A stretch of 64,000 bases of DNA from the NCBI GenBank assembly GCA_008933995.1, contig WARS01000029.1:22628879-22692878 (forward strand). Direction: 5' to 3'. The notes beneath the pieces are model-generated. The model saw nothing but the letters and a program-made list of their open reading frames with translations. It made no database searches and had not been told where the DNA came from. Below, piece by piece: positions 34,666 to 46,262 of this stretch (positions are counted from its first letter, which is position 1; every line of letters starts with the position of its first letter). The stretch is from Datnioides undecimradiatus. Its lineage: Eukaryota; Chordata; Actinopteri; Lobotiformes; Datnioididae. Both the position numbers and the translations under genes were made by a program.

Positions 34666-36211
34666 GCCCCGCAGCATCAACAGGGGGAGGGTTGCGGTGG
34701 AAAAGATGCTGCGCCAGGCAGAGAGGAGAGTTCTCAGAAGTGGAGGAAAGGTCAACTTCAGGAGAACATCACCGCAGTTTCCATCAGATGTTAGAAAACA
34801 CCTGCTTTCATATCACCGATATGAGCTCATGGTTCGATTTATTGCTCGGCGCCTTTCCACACGGACAAGTTACTCAGAAATGCTTTGCTGCAACTTTCCT
34901 GCAACTTTTCTGCCAAGGAGAAGTTCCAAGGTTGTGTTTTTGGAATAAATTGCGAGTCGTGCAACTTCTGCAGAGATTCAGGTCATCTGTCAGACTCCAG
35001 CAAACAAGTGAATGATTGATTTGCATCGCTGTGGTCGAACAAAACAGCGAGACCTAAAAACACGGTGGATGAACAAACCGTCTGTTTATTAAGTTACATA
35101 TTGATTTTAACAAATTTCATTGATTACCTTCATTTTGCACAAACTACGTCAATGCAGATAGGTGGAACAGAACTTGCGGGCGGACAGAAAAGGTGTAGGA
35201 GTTATTTTATTCTCTTTCCAGCTTCTTTTTCAAGAAATAAACCGAACCTTAATGAATATTCACCGCACCTCGTGCTCCACAGCCTGAACAGGATGTTACA
35301 GAACAGTGGAGAAGCAGGTTCCTGCCCCTTCGTCTGTTTTGCTTGACATTTTGTCAGTCGTCGCGATCGTGGGAAGATGTGGGCAGTTAGTAAATATATT
35401 GAAACCTTCCTGCGTTCGGCCCCAGCTCGCCTCTGACAGCTCTTTTCCTGTCTTTCCTTTTCCTGCTGATTCATTGGTGAAGATAACTTGGCTCACCCGC
35501 CAAACCTCTGTGGAGAGTCTGATCTGTCAGTAACGATGGCGGTGGGATGAATTGCTGTGAGTCAGTGTGTGAGTCTGTCTGGCAGACCAGAGGAGCCTGA
35601 GGTCTCCCCCCGCCGAGGTGTGAGGGTGCAGACGTTTGGTGGCTGGTGTTTAACTGCTGTCTGGATATCTGTGTGGCCGTCTGCCATGTGTGTGTCTGTG
35701 TGTGTGTGTGTGTGGGGGGGTGTCACTCTCGCGCTCGTCTGACGCCTCGCCCCTTTGATTTTCTGTCTTCCCTGACACTTCGTCCGCCATGTGGATCCCA
35801 GCGTTGGCGGGATGACCTCCAACCTGATTCCTGGGTGGGAATTAAGTGCTGCAGACTCCGGCCCCTCCTCGACCCACGGCCCCAGGTTCCTGCGCCAAAG
35901 CGTCGCTGGTGCTAAGACGGAAAGGTTGAAGCAAAACAAGCGGTCGGGCAGTTTACAATGTGGTCTTGGCACCCCCAGCAGCAGTTCCACAGGATTACAA
36001 ACCGCTCACCGACAAACCACACACACTCGATTGCACCGACAGCCAGCTTTTCAGTCTCGGTGCTCCTCTCCCCTCCGAGGCCTGCCCCCCTTTGATTTCA
36101 TTGGCCTCTTTATTATCTGCACAGCATCCACTTTACAGTTGAAAGTGGACTATTTATGAACGGCTTCAGGAGCGGGTGGAGAATCAAGACATCCAGGGAT
36201 GTGCAGGAACA

Positions 36212-36605
36212 AAGTTCTCCCTCTGGCTGCTTTTTCTGCTCTACCTCCTCCTCTTTAGCTCCTTCTCATCCTTTCTTCTTATCTTTTCTCCCCTCCTTAC
36301 CTCTCTAGGTATCTCTTCTCAGATCTCTCTTCCTCATCCACAGCTTTTAGCGTTCCCTCTCCTCCTTCACTCCCTTTACTTTATCTTTCCTACCTCCTCT
36401 TTCCACCCTAATCCCTTCCTGCCCTCCCTCTTCTGTCTTTTTCTTCTTAGTTATCATCACCCAAAGTTTCCCTTCCCCCTTTACTCCTCCCCTTTGTATT
36501 CTCCTGCCCCTCTCCACTTCATTCCTCCCCCTCCATATCTTCATCTCGCCCCCTTCCTTTTCTCCTCATTATGCTCCTCTCCTCCCCTCGTCCCTCCCCC
36601 GGCCT
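36212..36605. repeat. Long pyrimidine-rich (C/T) tract
   Basis: For about 390 bp the plus strand is overwhelmingly C and T, with only scattered purines. This asymmetry keeps a frame open from 36176 to 36649 that would read as Leu/Ser/Pro/Phe-rich protein, which I reject as coding. Such tracts can adopt triplex (H-DNA) structures when they contain mirror symmetry. Confidence 0.75.
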
Positions 36606-38061
36606 GCCGTCCCTGCATACCACCTGCATACTTAGCATTGTTTTCATAGCTGAGCTCTCAGTGAGAGTGTCTCTTTCCCTTTGTACACACAGAGCATGTG
36701 CTCATTTCCCTGTTGATTTAAGACGCGCTAATTAGACGGCTAATTGACATTTTAAAGCAATGATTGGACCAAGTTTTTACATCATAATAAATTAGGTATG
36801 TATGGCTGAACTTGCTTCGCCTGAGGTGACGTTTGTCTGTCAGTCCAAAACCCAAAGGTGTTACTGTGTTAGCTTCAGCTGTTGTACTAGTTGTATAGTA
36901 ACTTACAGATACTAAGAACGGAGCCGTCTAACTTTAGAGAAGTTGGGGTATTTTGTTCCAAGTTTCAAGGCTGCTTGCTTGCTTGCTTGCTTCTTTTGTC
37001 CAAACCGCTGCCCAAAACCCAAAGACTCTTTGTTTGCTGTCGTAAATGACAAAGATCCGTCCCTTTAAGAAGCTGGAACTTGCAAATATTTGACATTTTT
37101 GCTTGAGAAACTGAAAATTTACGGGTATTTTCTTCACACTCCTGTGTCAAAGAAGACGTAGTCATTTTATTAACTACATTCAGAGGCTGGAGCTGCTGCA
37201 GAAACTCTTTCTGCACCCTTAATCATAATCAGCTCAATCTGATCTCACTGGTGAACGCTGTATTGCCAATGTGAAGATGTTTCTGTTCCCTCCGACGAAG
37301 GTTATCCACTTATTGTTAATCCATCCATGTATGAATGAGAACGCATTAACTTTAACAAGTTAGCCGGCCAAGAATTGGTTCTTTAGAAACCTGGGAAAGA
37401 CCTAAAAACGACCCTGAATCTGGTCCAAACAGCTCCAGATATTCCAGATGTACCACATTATCTCTTCCATTTTCCAAAAGCTCAGGCTTATGAAGAGCAC
37501 ATCAAGGCTTGCACTGAATTGCTGAAGGGAAAAGGAGGACATAATGTAATTAGATAAACACTGGACTTCTTCCCAAAGTGCGTTTGTTTGGCATCGGGAC
37601 ACTTGGATCATGCCTCGTGATGCGTTTTGGAGTCATTTCACGGTCGGACTTTTGGTCTCTTTGGAACTGCTTTCCGTTAATTTTGGGTTACCGTTCCTTT
37701 AAAAGCGACCTCCTACGCGACAAACAACGCGCATCCTTCCCCATGCAGTTGTTACTGACCTGCACACGGACACATGTAAGCACACACCCGCTGGCACAGT
37801 GCTGAGTGATAATGTTATGCATTCATGTGCCGCTCCCAGGCTGACCTTGGAGCTGCCCTCATCTATCAGCTCCGGGCTTCGGCGTTATCGCGCCACTGCA
37901 ACCATCCCTCCTAGTATCTCCTCTCTGCGGCTGCGTCTCAATCCTGCAGTCGGCCCTCCTGTCCTTATCTGCTTCCCTTTGCTGTATCTTAATGCTGCCG
38001 GCGGCCTATCCAAACACCTCTCCTAACCTTGGTTGTGTTTTTGCGCTCCCAGTCCTCATCC

Positions 38062-38063
<2 letters not shown>

Positions 38064-38095
<32 letters not shown>
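38064..38095. repeat. (CA)n microsatellite
   Basis: About 15 uninterrupted CA units in nos1ap intron 2. Confidence 0.9.
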
Positions 38096-38097
<2 letters not shown>

Positions 38098-38408
38098 CCT
38101 GTCCTCAGTTAAATCTCAATGCACCAGCTAACCTCCTCTTCCCTTTCACATTTCCTCAAGTCATATTCAAGTCTGCCACGTAATGATCCCCACTTCCATT
38201 AATCCGTTTTAAAATGTCACAGGCGTTTTGCAGCCAGACGTCCCTTTTGCTACGGGAAGTTTAGGAAATAACGGCGTTTGACAGCAAACTTAATAACGGT
38301 GTTGAAACCATCATCTCCCGCACATCCACGGCACAATGCTAATATGAAATGCAACACAGCTGTCTCGTATTCGTCGCTCGTCTGTTCCTGGGAAGGTTTC
38401 CTCCGGCT

Positions 38409-38435
38409 GTAGCCGCCGCCGCCGCCGCCGCCGCG
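38409..38435. repeat. (GCC)n trinucleotide run
   Basis: About eight consecutive GCC units form a small GC-rich island inside otherwise moderate intronic sequence. It is followed 25 bp later by an A11 run. It is not part of a recognised exon. Confidence 0.85.
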
Positions 38436-41400
38436 CGGGCTGTCATGTTTTTTTATGCACAAAAAAAAAAAATTGGACAAGCCGCGGAGAGTATCAGAGC
38501 ACATCCGCCTAGCATCGCTTCAAATGATTCCCCTGCCTTTTAGATCGGCACAGATGAAAGAGAGTCAAGGGAATGGGATGATAGGGAGGTTACAGAGATT
38601 GTTAGCTCTCCAGACTGTGTGTGTGTGTGTGTGTGTGTTGGGCTGTTTAGGACTGTGTGTGTGTGTGTGTTTGTGGGGGCTGGAAGGATGAAATGATGTT
38701 GCCCTCCAATATGGTTTTAATGAAACCCTTTCCCCTCCACAGACACTTTCATTAAAGCTGCAGGCTGCTGCTGTCAGCCCTCCTTTGCCCACAGACACTG
38801 TGGACAAACTCCTCCACACAAACCCACAGACCTCCTTCCCTCCACGATCATTTCGTTCTGCCTTTTGTCTTACTTGTTCTCCTCTCTCTCTCTTTAACTC
38901 CGTAGCTTGTTTCTGACTGCCTCTCCTTCTCCATCCTCCGACGTCCTCCCGCCCCCCGTGACTCTTTGATTCTTTCACTTTCAAACCGTTAATTGGCAGA
39001 ACAGTTTATCAGTGACGGCGCGAACCAAAAGAAGCCGCTGTTATCAGAAACAACAGCATGATTATACATCTTGGAAACATCTAATGCGGAGTAGTGCAAA
39101 GCAGTTTCATTTACGATCAAAGCTGTAATCAGATTGAATTTATAATGATGAACGCCGGCACTTAGAGGTAATTATGCAATCAACTGCTTTTGCATTTTGA
39201 GTGTTAGTTTCCAAAACAATGTTTTTGTCATTCACGCAGCATCCTTGAAGAAAAGACCCTCTCACAGTCTGCAAGTTACTATTGTTTGTGTTATATCGAT
39301 TAATACAGTCATGAAAATCGTAGGTCGGCGTGTGAAACTCATTTTAGGTCAGACTTGATCTGTACATGTACACTATTTATAAAACTAAACAGCTATATCG
39401 TATTTTATTATTTAGATTCCTTCTGCATTAACACACCAGCTCAGCACACCGGCTTCTCATTAACCTCCAACAGGAACTGGTCGTTCTCGGGGAAAGCCCC
39501 GACACGCTCCGTCCCCTGTTTCCACCAACAGCCGCCTACGCTCGACAGCGTTGTGTCACATGGCCTGTATGTAAGCATGTGGGGTATTGTGTAGCGTAAC
39601 CAGCCTATGGCGTGCTACCTTGACTTGGAGAGTCATCGCGTGGGACAGACTGGACCCTTTCTTGGGCCTGTTCTGGCCCACAGACCCTATGTTTAAACCA
39701 TGAATTGTTTATCAGATTGTTTTTTGATTAATCAACCAATAGTTTTAACTCATTGATGAAACTAAAATGCCCAAACGTTGCTGATTCAGGAGCACAGAAC
39801 GGTAAAATGCCAATATAAATGGACTTTTTTCCATATTTTGCATGATCTGACTTTTGATCCTGGAAAAGTTTGATTGGCCTTTTATAGTATTTGACATTTT
39901 ATAGCTTATTTATTAACCAGTCAACCAGAAAAACAAAAGAGAGGAAAGAAACCTTCAGATTAACCGATAAAACATAAGTTTCCCTCGCAACCCCATCTCC
40001 TTTTCACTGATGGATGCCAGCGACTGCATCCATGGTGTGATATGAATCTTGGTTTCGGCCCCAAACGCGGTCCCGCTCACTCATCTCGGTAACGCTGTGA
40101 TCCCGCTGCCGGCTCTCGGCTGTGGTTTTTCATCCCGCCTGACGTCATTTTCCCTGCCATACCCGGTGTCAGAGGGCGAAACGTGGAGAAGATGATCTAT
40201 ATCGTGCTGATTGTCTCGTTCACAGCTCGGAGGCGAGGGAGCACAGAGCTTAATTGATTCTAGTTGAGTTGGGGGAGGCCATCCATCACTGTCATCGTCA
40301 TCCATCACCTGGTGCTGGAGGTAGAAATGATTAAAAACACGAGTCGAGGCTCAAAGCTAAGAGGTGAGACACACTAACCATCGTCTCTTTCCTCTTGCTC
40401 TTTTATTCTTTAAGGCCCTGCTGGGTAAATAGGTGTTTGACTGACACTGCATGTTATGTTACCCTACGGCACATCGATGTTCCACATATATCTAAATAAC
40501 GATGTTGTAAATTGGAGTCTTTTGGCTCGAGTTTGGGAGATACCTCCGTGTTGGGCAGTAAAGTTGATTTACTCCTGCAGCCAACTAGCCATGGCTGATT
40601 GTGTTTTCGCCTCTAATGGGGGATTATAGCATGCAAACAGGTTCTGAAAGGTCTCTAAACATTTTTATGTTATGCAGTCGCAAAATGGGCATTGAATCTC
40701 GTTTTAATGGGCATTGAATCATCTGAAACTTGCTGACGCCCTTACCCTTTGCCTGTTTCCACCCTCTCGGCTGTACGTCTGTGTAACAGAGCAATTAGCA
40801 AGCAGTGAATTCACATTGCTGTCGCCCGGTGTTCAGTAGCTTTTAGTTGTTTGCGCGGCGTTTGCTGAAGTGGCCGGGCTGCTGTAGATGTTTGGGTCGA
40901 GCCCAGTTACTCCGCATGTCCAGACCCCAGAGATGCCTGCAGCTCCCACCACTCGCCTTCATCCAGCACTACCCCTCTCAGTTTTTCTGCAGCGGTCAGG
41001 AGATGTATCGTGCAGTTTTAAGGATCCTGAAAGTCCAATTATAACTTTCTCCTCGCCACGGTGGTTTATCCAGCTGTACCCAAGCTTCTCCTGCTCTCGT
41101 TTCTCTTTAAATTTGTTGTTTGTTTTTTTTTGCTGTAAATGTCTGAATCGTTTGCATTTTTCGAGGTCAGCCCTCCTGCTTCACTTGGTCTGTTGGAGAA
41201 TCACCCACAGGGATAGTTTGAGAGATTTGAGTGACACATGGAGGATGAGTTGGGCAGAAGCCAGGGGCTCGCAGCAGAATTACATTATTAGAGCAACTGC
41301 TTTCCTGATTTGACTCAACATCTTTTCGCTAAGGGATACTTTTAGGGCGATAGAAGAGATTTGCAGACAACTAGTTCTGTAAATTGCATAAGGAACCCTT

Positions 41401-44400
41401 TGGCCTGGTGCATTATCACAAATATTAATGTGCGCATGCAGAGTTGACCAAGCCAATTACGCTGAAGCACTTTTTATTTAGCATCACCAACACTTTAACG
41501 CAATGTAGTGCAGCTGTGGTTGCTTGTTAAATCAAATGCACACAGTTTTCACTGGAACCGGTTAAATGTGTCAATACTGTGTGTTAGCATTGTTCTGTTT
41601 GAGCCCTGAACAAGGCTATCTACGCTAACCTGAGCTATCACAGTGGAAGACAACAGTCAGTTTGGAGACTTGAAGTCTGAAGGATTTCAGTGAGTAACAG
41701 AAGAAGAAGGAGCTGTTAGATGAGGAGCTGCAGGCGACGGGCTGCACACCTCCGACTTCGGCGCGGTATGTCCTGCTGCGACCTGCTGTTCGCAAATCAT
41801 GTTGGTGTGCAGCACAAAGTCGCAGAAAGACGGGAAAAGGCCAATTATCGCCTGAGTTCTTCATTAAAACGACTATTTTGGCATGGAAACCCCGGTTTGT
41901 GTGCCAGGTACTGAAAAAGAAAAGCAATGTCCCGGAAAAGGACTTTTAAAAATATAGCTTTATGTCGTTTGACCTTCACTTAGCTGTCGGGTTTCTCAAA
42001 TATTTTCATGTCACAGGGGAAGTGGCTTTTATGAGGCTATCTATTAGTAACGATTAAACCCTATACGCTCCCATGTTGGAGGCCCTGGTGTTGCAGAAAT
42101 GATTAGTTTCCCCAGACTTTGCTTTTCATGGCCGAACAGTTTGCTGAATATTGTTTTACCCAGAATGGGTCGATTTGGCACTTTGAGTGAAGTTCAAGCC
42201 GGTCACTGTACTCTGTCTTGGCCGGCTCCCAGCGTTTTTATTTCTTATTTTGTTGAAATATCTCAGATTGATGCACAAACTGGTTGGCAAAGTTCTGTTT
42301 TCGAGCTCAATGGAACAACGTTTCTGTATGATAATAAAATTATGGGTTAATATACTCGGAGAGGAACCCCAGAATGGCGTCGCGGCTTCCACGCTGATAA
42401 TTGAATTGAAGGTTTCCTGAAAAATGAAACCTGTTACTGGAAAGCGTTGACCTCCCCAACGCAAGATCCATAAAACGAAACAATCTCATTCTTACCGTTG
42501 AACCTGAGCCGCAAGCGACTATCCAGGGTCATCATTTTTCACAACTCTCATTCATTTGAAACGGCCGATTAACATTCTTTTATCCTTTCTTTGACTTTTG
42601 AGTCTCCACTCGTACGCCTCAATATCCCTTGGACACTGAGAGCCTTCAGTCGGTCGTCACGGAGCTCAGGGGGTCAGGGTCTCGCGTTGATACTCACATG
42701 ACTCAAACAGATCGATAGTAACAAAACTCCTCCTGCACGGTGCAACCGACTTTTTAAATATTTAATTTGGAAACCCAGATTTCATCCATATCCAGGACTC
42801 CTGTGTTTGAAACTCAGCGGAGTGCACAGCGATAATTATTCAGTTATTCTTATTAGGCTCAAAACAAACACATATAATGAATTCAGGAAATGAAGTATTC
42901 AATATTCCAAACAGCAGCGGTCTCCAGGCATTTGAGTCACCAGACATGATGCAGAGGAAAGACAGACATCCACAGAGTGAATCCACGGCGTTTGGTTTCA
43001 CTTTGAGACTCTTCAATGCGCGATAAGTTATGAAAGTTTCAGGCACAGACCCTGCTCCCACAGGTTTATCGAAAAACAACCTCGTCTGAGTAGAAATAAT
43101 TTTACGGGTCCGCTGTGACTCTCCCAACTCCGGCTTGTCGCGCAAATTGCCCTTTGCAAAGCAGGATGATGAAATTTCGTCAGGGTTTCTCTCCCCGCCC
43201 TGCATTCTGCCACCGAGTCAGAATAACTTCGGGGGCAGCTTCAGACCCAGGCTGCACTCGCTTAACCTCGCCGAAGTTTCCAAAATTGAGTCTAATGAAT
43301 CAAGTTGTGCTGTGGATTTTGAGTCATCAGAGGCCGGCTGCTGTGTTGATACGGCGGCATCAGAGAGCAGGCAGCGCGGCGCCCGTGCACACAAGGAACA
43401 CGCCTGATCAATCATTTAACAGATGCGCGGCTGCTGTGTTTGTGTGTCCTTCGGCCGATCAAGGCGGCTTGTTTCAGTGATGTGGGGTTTTCTTCTTTTT
43501 TTTTTTTAGCCCATTAGCTGTTTGTGTGAAATCGAGCTGGTTAGGGGGCAGATCATGACTTCACGGCCGGCACCGAGGGAAAGAAAACCCACAGCGGAGA
43601 ATAAGCCTGAAAGAAGACAAGAGAGGAGGGGGATCTGTACAGTCGAAGAGAGAAAGCACTGAAGAGAGGCGAACATCTGAACCTACGAGGAAGAACACTG
43701 TCTTCTGCTGTTAAGGATCTGATTGAAAGCCATTGCTTGAACCAGTTTTCAGAAATACTCTGGTGGGAAGAACAGAGTCTTGTAGATTAACAATACTGAA
43801 TACCGAAGCAGGATCCAGACCCTGCTCAGGCTTAGTTTTGATGCATTTCACAGATTTCGCTTTTCAAAACTGTGGTTTGAATCTTCGTTGAGATCGAATG
43901 AACTGGTTTCAGCCCCATTTTTGTAAGTAAATTTGTGATTTTGGATGACCTCTTACCTGAAACAAAGGAGAAATGAAACAGTAAACCAAACTCCAAACAA
44001 AAATCTCGCTTTTTAGTTGTAATGAGTCATTTATACCCCCATAATTCAGTATATACTGTATGGGAAACCCTTGGCTGAGTCCTGTGAGGTGTTATGTAAC
44101 CACTTGCGTCACTCATGCTGCTCATTTGCTTTAAATAACATACATGTTGTGCACGGGGCAACTCCCAGGGGCCTGCAGCCACATGCTGCATGTACAAGGT
44201 AGCTCTCAGGTAGTAGTGAATTCATGGCACAGCCTCATTAGACAGGGAGAAACACCGCAATTATTCCGTCCGCCTCCGGAAAATTAAGACTACCCTCTCA
44301 CACCTTTGCACCTTTTTTAAAGCCTTTTCTGCAACATTAATGGAGAATTAAGCCGTGGAGAGGTTAACAAGGCCTGTGTGTGCCGTATCCCGCTCTTCTA

Positions 44401-45628
44401 ATTTGGTGCTACCTCGCTTATGAACCGCGGTCTCAGCGATGAACAGAAGTAACGAGGCATTGTTCGGCTTCTGGTGGTGTCGTGTTTACCCGGGGACGAG
44501 TCCCGTATTAACAGATGGAAAACAAAACATGCTGAAAGTGAGCCAGCATAACAACATGTCAGCGTATTACCATAAATCAACACAGATCAGTGGACCTATG
44601 TTATGCTGTACTTTATGCTGCATGCATAAAACAAGATGTTGAAAAGATGTACTCGCGAGGGACGCTTGGCAAACACCAGCACACGTCAGGGCATACTGTA
44701 CCCATAACAAAATGCTGTGGGAATGCGTGTTTGGGGGAGGGGGGATCTGTTGTGGATACAGCAGGGTAGGTAGACTTGTTTTTGTAATGCTTAGGATGTG
44801 TGTAATGTCAACATTTCCATTCGCCCTCCTCCCTCACTCTGGTGCATTGTGGGTTAGCTCTAATACAGCTGGCTTGTGGTTTAGTGTGGGTGTGTGTGTC
44901 TGCATGTGTGTGTACTGGAAGTATATGTTGGTTTCAGGAAGCACATGTTATGGAGAGGAAATGGGAGAACAATACCTTTGGCCTCAGAGCAGCACGGTCT
45001 GGTCAGTGGGGCAGTGAGCTGCATGAACGCGCTGCAAGAAATGAGGCGCTAAGCAGCAAAAGTTCCTGCGTTCAGACTTTCAGAGCAACGCTTTGACGTC
45101 TGTTGTGGGTCCACAGCAAAGCGTGTGTAATGTATGAGTAAAGTCCAAATGAAGTGGCATCAGTAGGCGGGACATAACATTTGGAGGAAGTTGATTGGAC
45201 CATTGGTCCGCATGGTGTGTTACATCAAGTAGTCCTGTAACCACGATAGTCTGGGGCAACCAACAGCTACCTTTAACGCTGCTAAACGTTAAAGAGTGAT
45301 TGGTCGGCTCGTGCTGATGTCGGCACTCGTCATATTTTGTTTTACAGGAAGAAGGAATGATTGGATTTTTATATAAGCTACATAAATGCGGTGTTTTGCC
45401 TATATTCATGCATGGTGTAACCCAGGATGTGACCTCAAAGGCCTGAAGAGACATTTTTCCTTACATCTCGACTTGAGGCTGCGCGAGGAGCGAGTAGTCG
45501 ATAAAATAGATTTTTCAAAAAATTGCGAACCATCCCCAACCGAGAGAGAGGGGTCCTTGAGCATGCAGTAGGAAATGGGCACAAAAAATATGATGGGTCC
45601 AGCGGTTTGAGAGGTCGGCTGCAGCCCG

Positions 45629-45630
<2 letters not shown>

Positions 45631-45660
<30 letters not shown>
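45631..45660. repeat. (CA)n microsatellite
   Basis: Fifteen uninterrupted AC/CA units in nos1ap intron 2. Confidence 0.95.
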
Positions 45661-45662
<2 letters not shown>

Positions 45663-46154
45663 TGAAATGCACGATTCCCTCCGTGCTCGGTAGAGATAAT
45701 GACTTGGTTTAAGAAAAGTGTATAAACGGGTGCATTTGACCTTAAGGTAGCGTTTAAAGGTCATCCAGAAGGGAATGTGTCTATTAAGTGAATGTACTGA
45801 GTCGACGTCTTTAGGAATCTGCCCATTAGAGGAGCTTTTTGACTGCAGAGCTGGTTAAAAAGGTCAGACAGGTCACCAAAACCCTGGGTTTCAATAAACA
45901 CTTACAGGTTTCATAGAAATGTAGCCAGTAGTTGTGATAACTCCGCCTGCACCGAGTTCTCGCCTCAGGCTTTAACGTTTGACGGGCAAACGGTCAGTTT
46001 TCGTATGGATCTGAATCAAAAAGAGGTAAATTTGGGAACTTCAGAGCTCCATTTAACAGTTTTCTAAGGTAACAAGGCAAGGGCGAGTCCTTTATTCAGA
46101 AAAGTTAAACTTTTCGTGTGCCTGCTTTGATGTTTTGACGTAATGTTCTTTGGG

Positions 46155-46262
46155 CAGATGTTGAGGGACACCTCAACACGAGGACCGCAGGTTGTTGGGT
46201 ATTGAACCATTAATCCTTTGATTAATGGCCCACTCCTTTACCCACAGGAGCTACAGCTGCCT
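46155..46262 (-). mobile_element. tRNA-derived SINE fragment
   Basis: Read on the minus strand from 46262, the segment shows a tRNA-like head with TAGCTCCTGTGGGTAAAGG (A box region) and GGTTCAATACC (B box, 46198-46208). It then reads 'ggtcctcgtgttgaggtgtc', which I recognise as the body of a common fish SINE. The copy is diverged, truncated and not transcribable as a tRNA. Confidence 0.6.

Larger units (their letters stand above)
30500..36200 (+). other. nos1ap: nos1ap intron 2, second part
   Basis: No exon is recognised. The part holds an imperfect inverted repeat (30960-31395), a T/C-rich stretch at about 33390-33570, a CpG-rich stretch at about 34490-34530, a tRNA-like segment at about 34590-34660, and short CA/GT runs near 33317-33331, 34175-34203 and 35687-35713. 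Confidence 0.55.
36606..46120 (+). other. nos1ap: nos1ap intron 2, third part
   Basis: No exon is recognised. Simple repeats include (CA)n at 38064-38095, (GCC)n at 38409-38435, (GT)n at about 38616-38638 and (CA)n at 45631-45660. A tetranucleotide CTTG run lies near 36971-36992. Open frames over these runs are accidental. Confidence 0.55.

Noticed and set aside
35562-35990. 142-aa minus-strand frame
   Set aside because: It includes a translated (CA)n repeat and has no recognisable domain.
36176-36649. 157-aa frame rich in Leu, Ser, Pro and Phe
   Set aside because: It reads a pyrimidine-only tract in which stop codons are rare by composition. No family resemblance.
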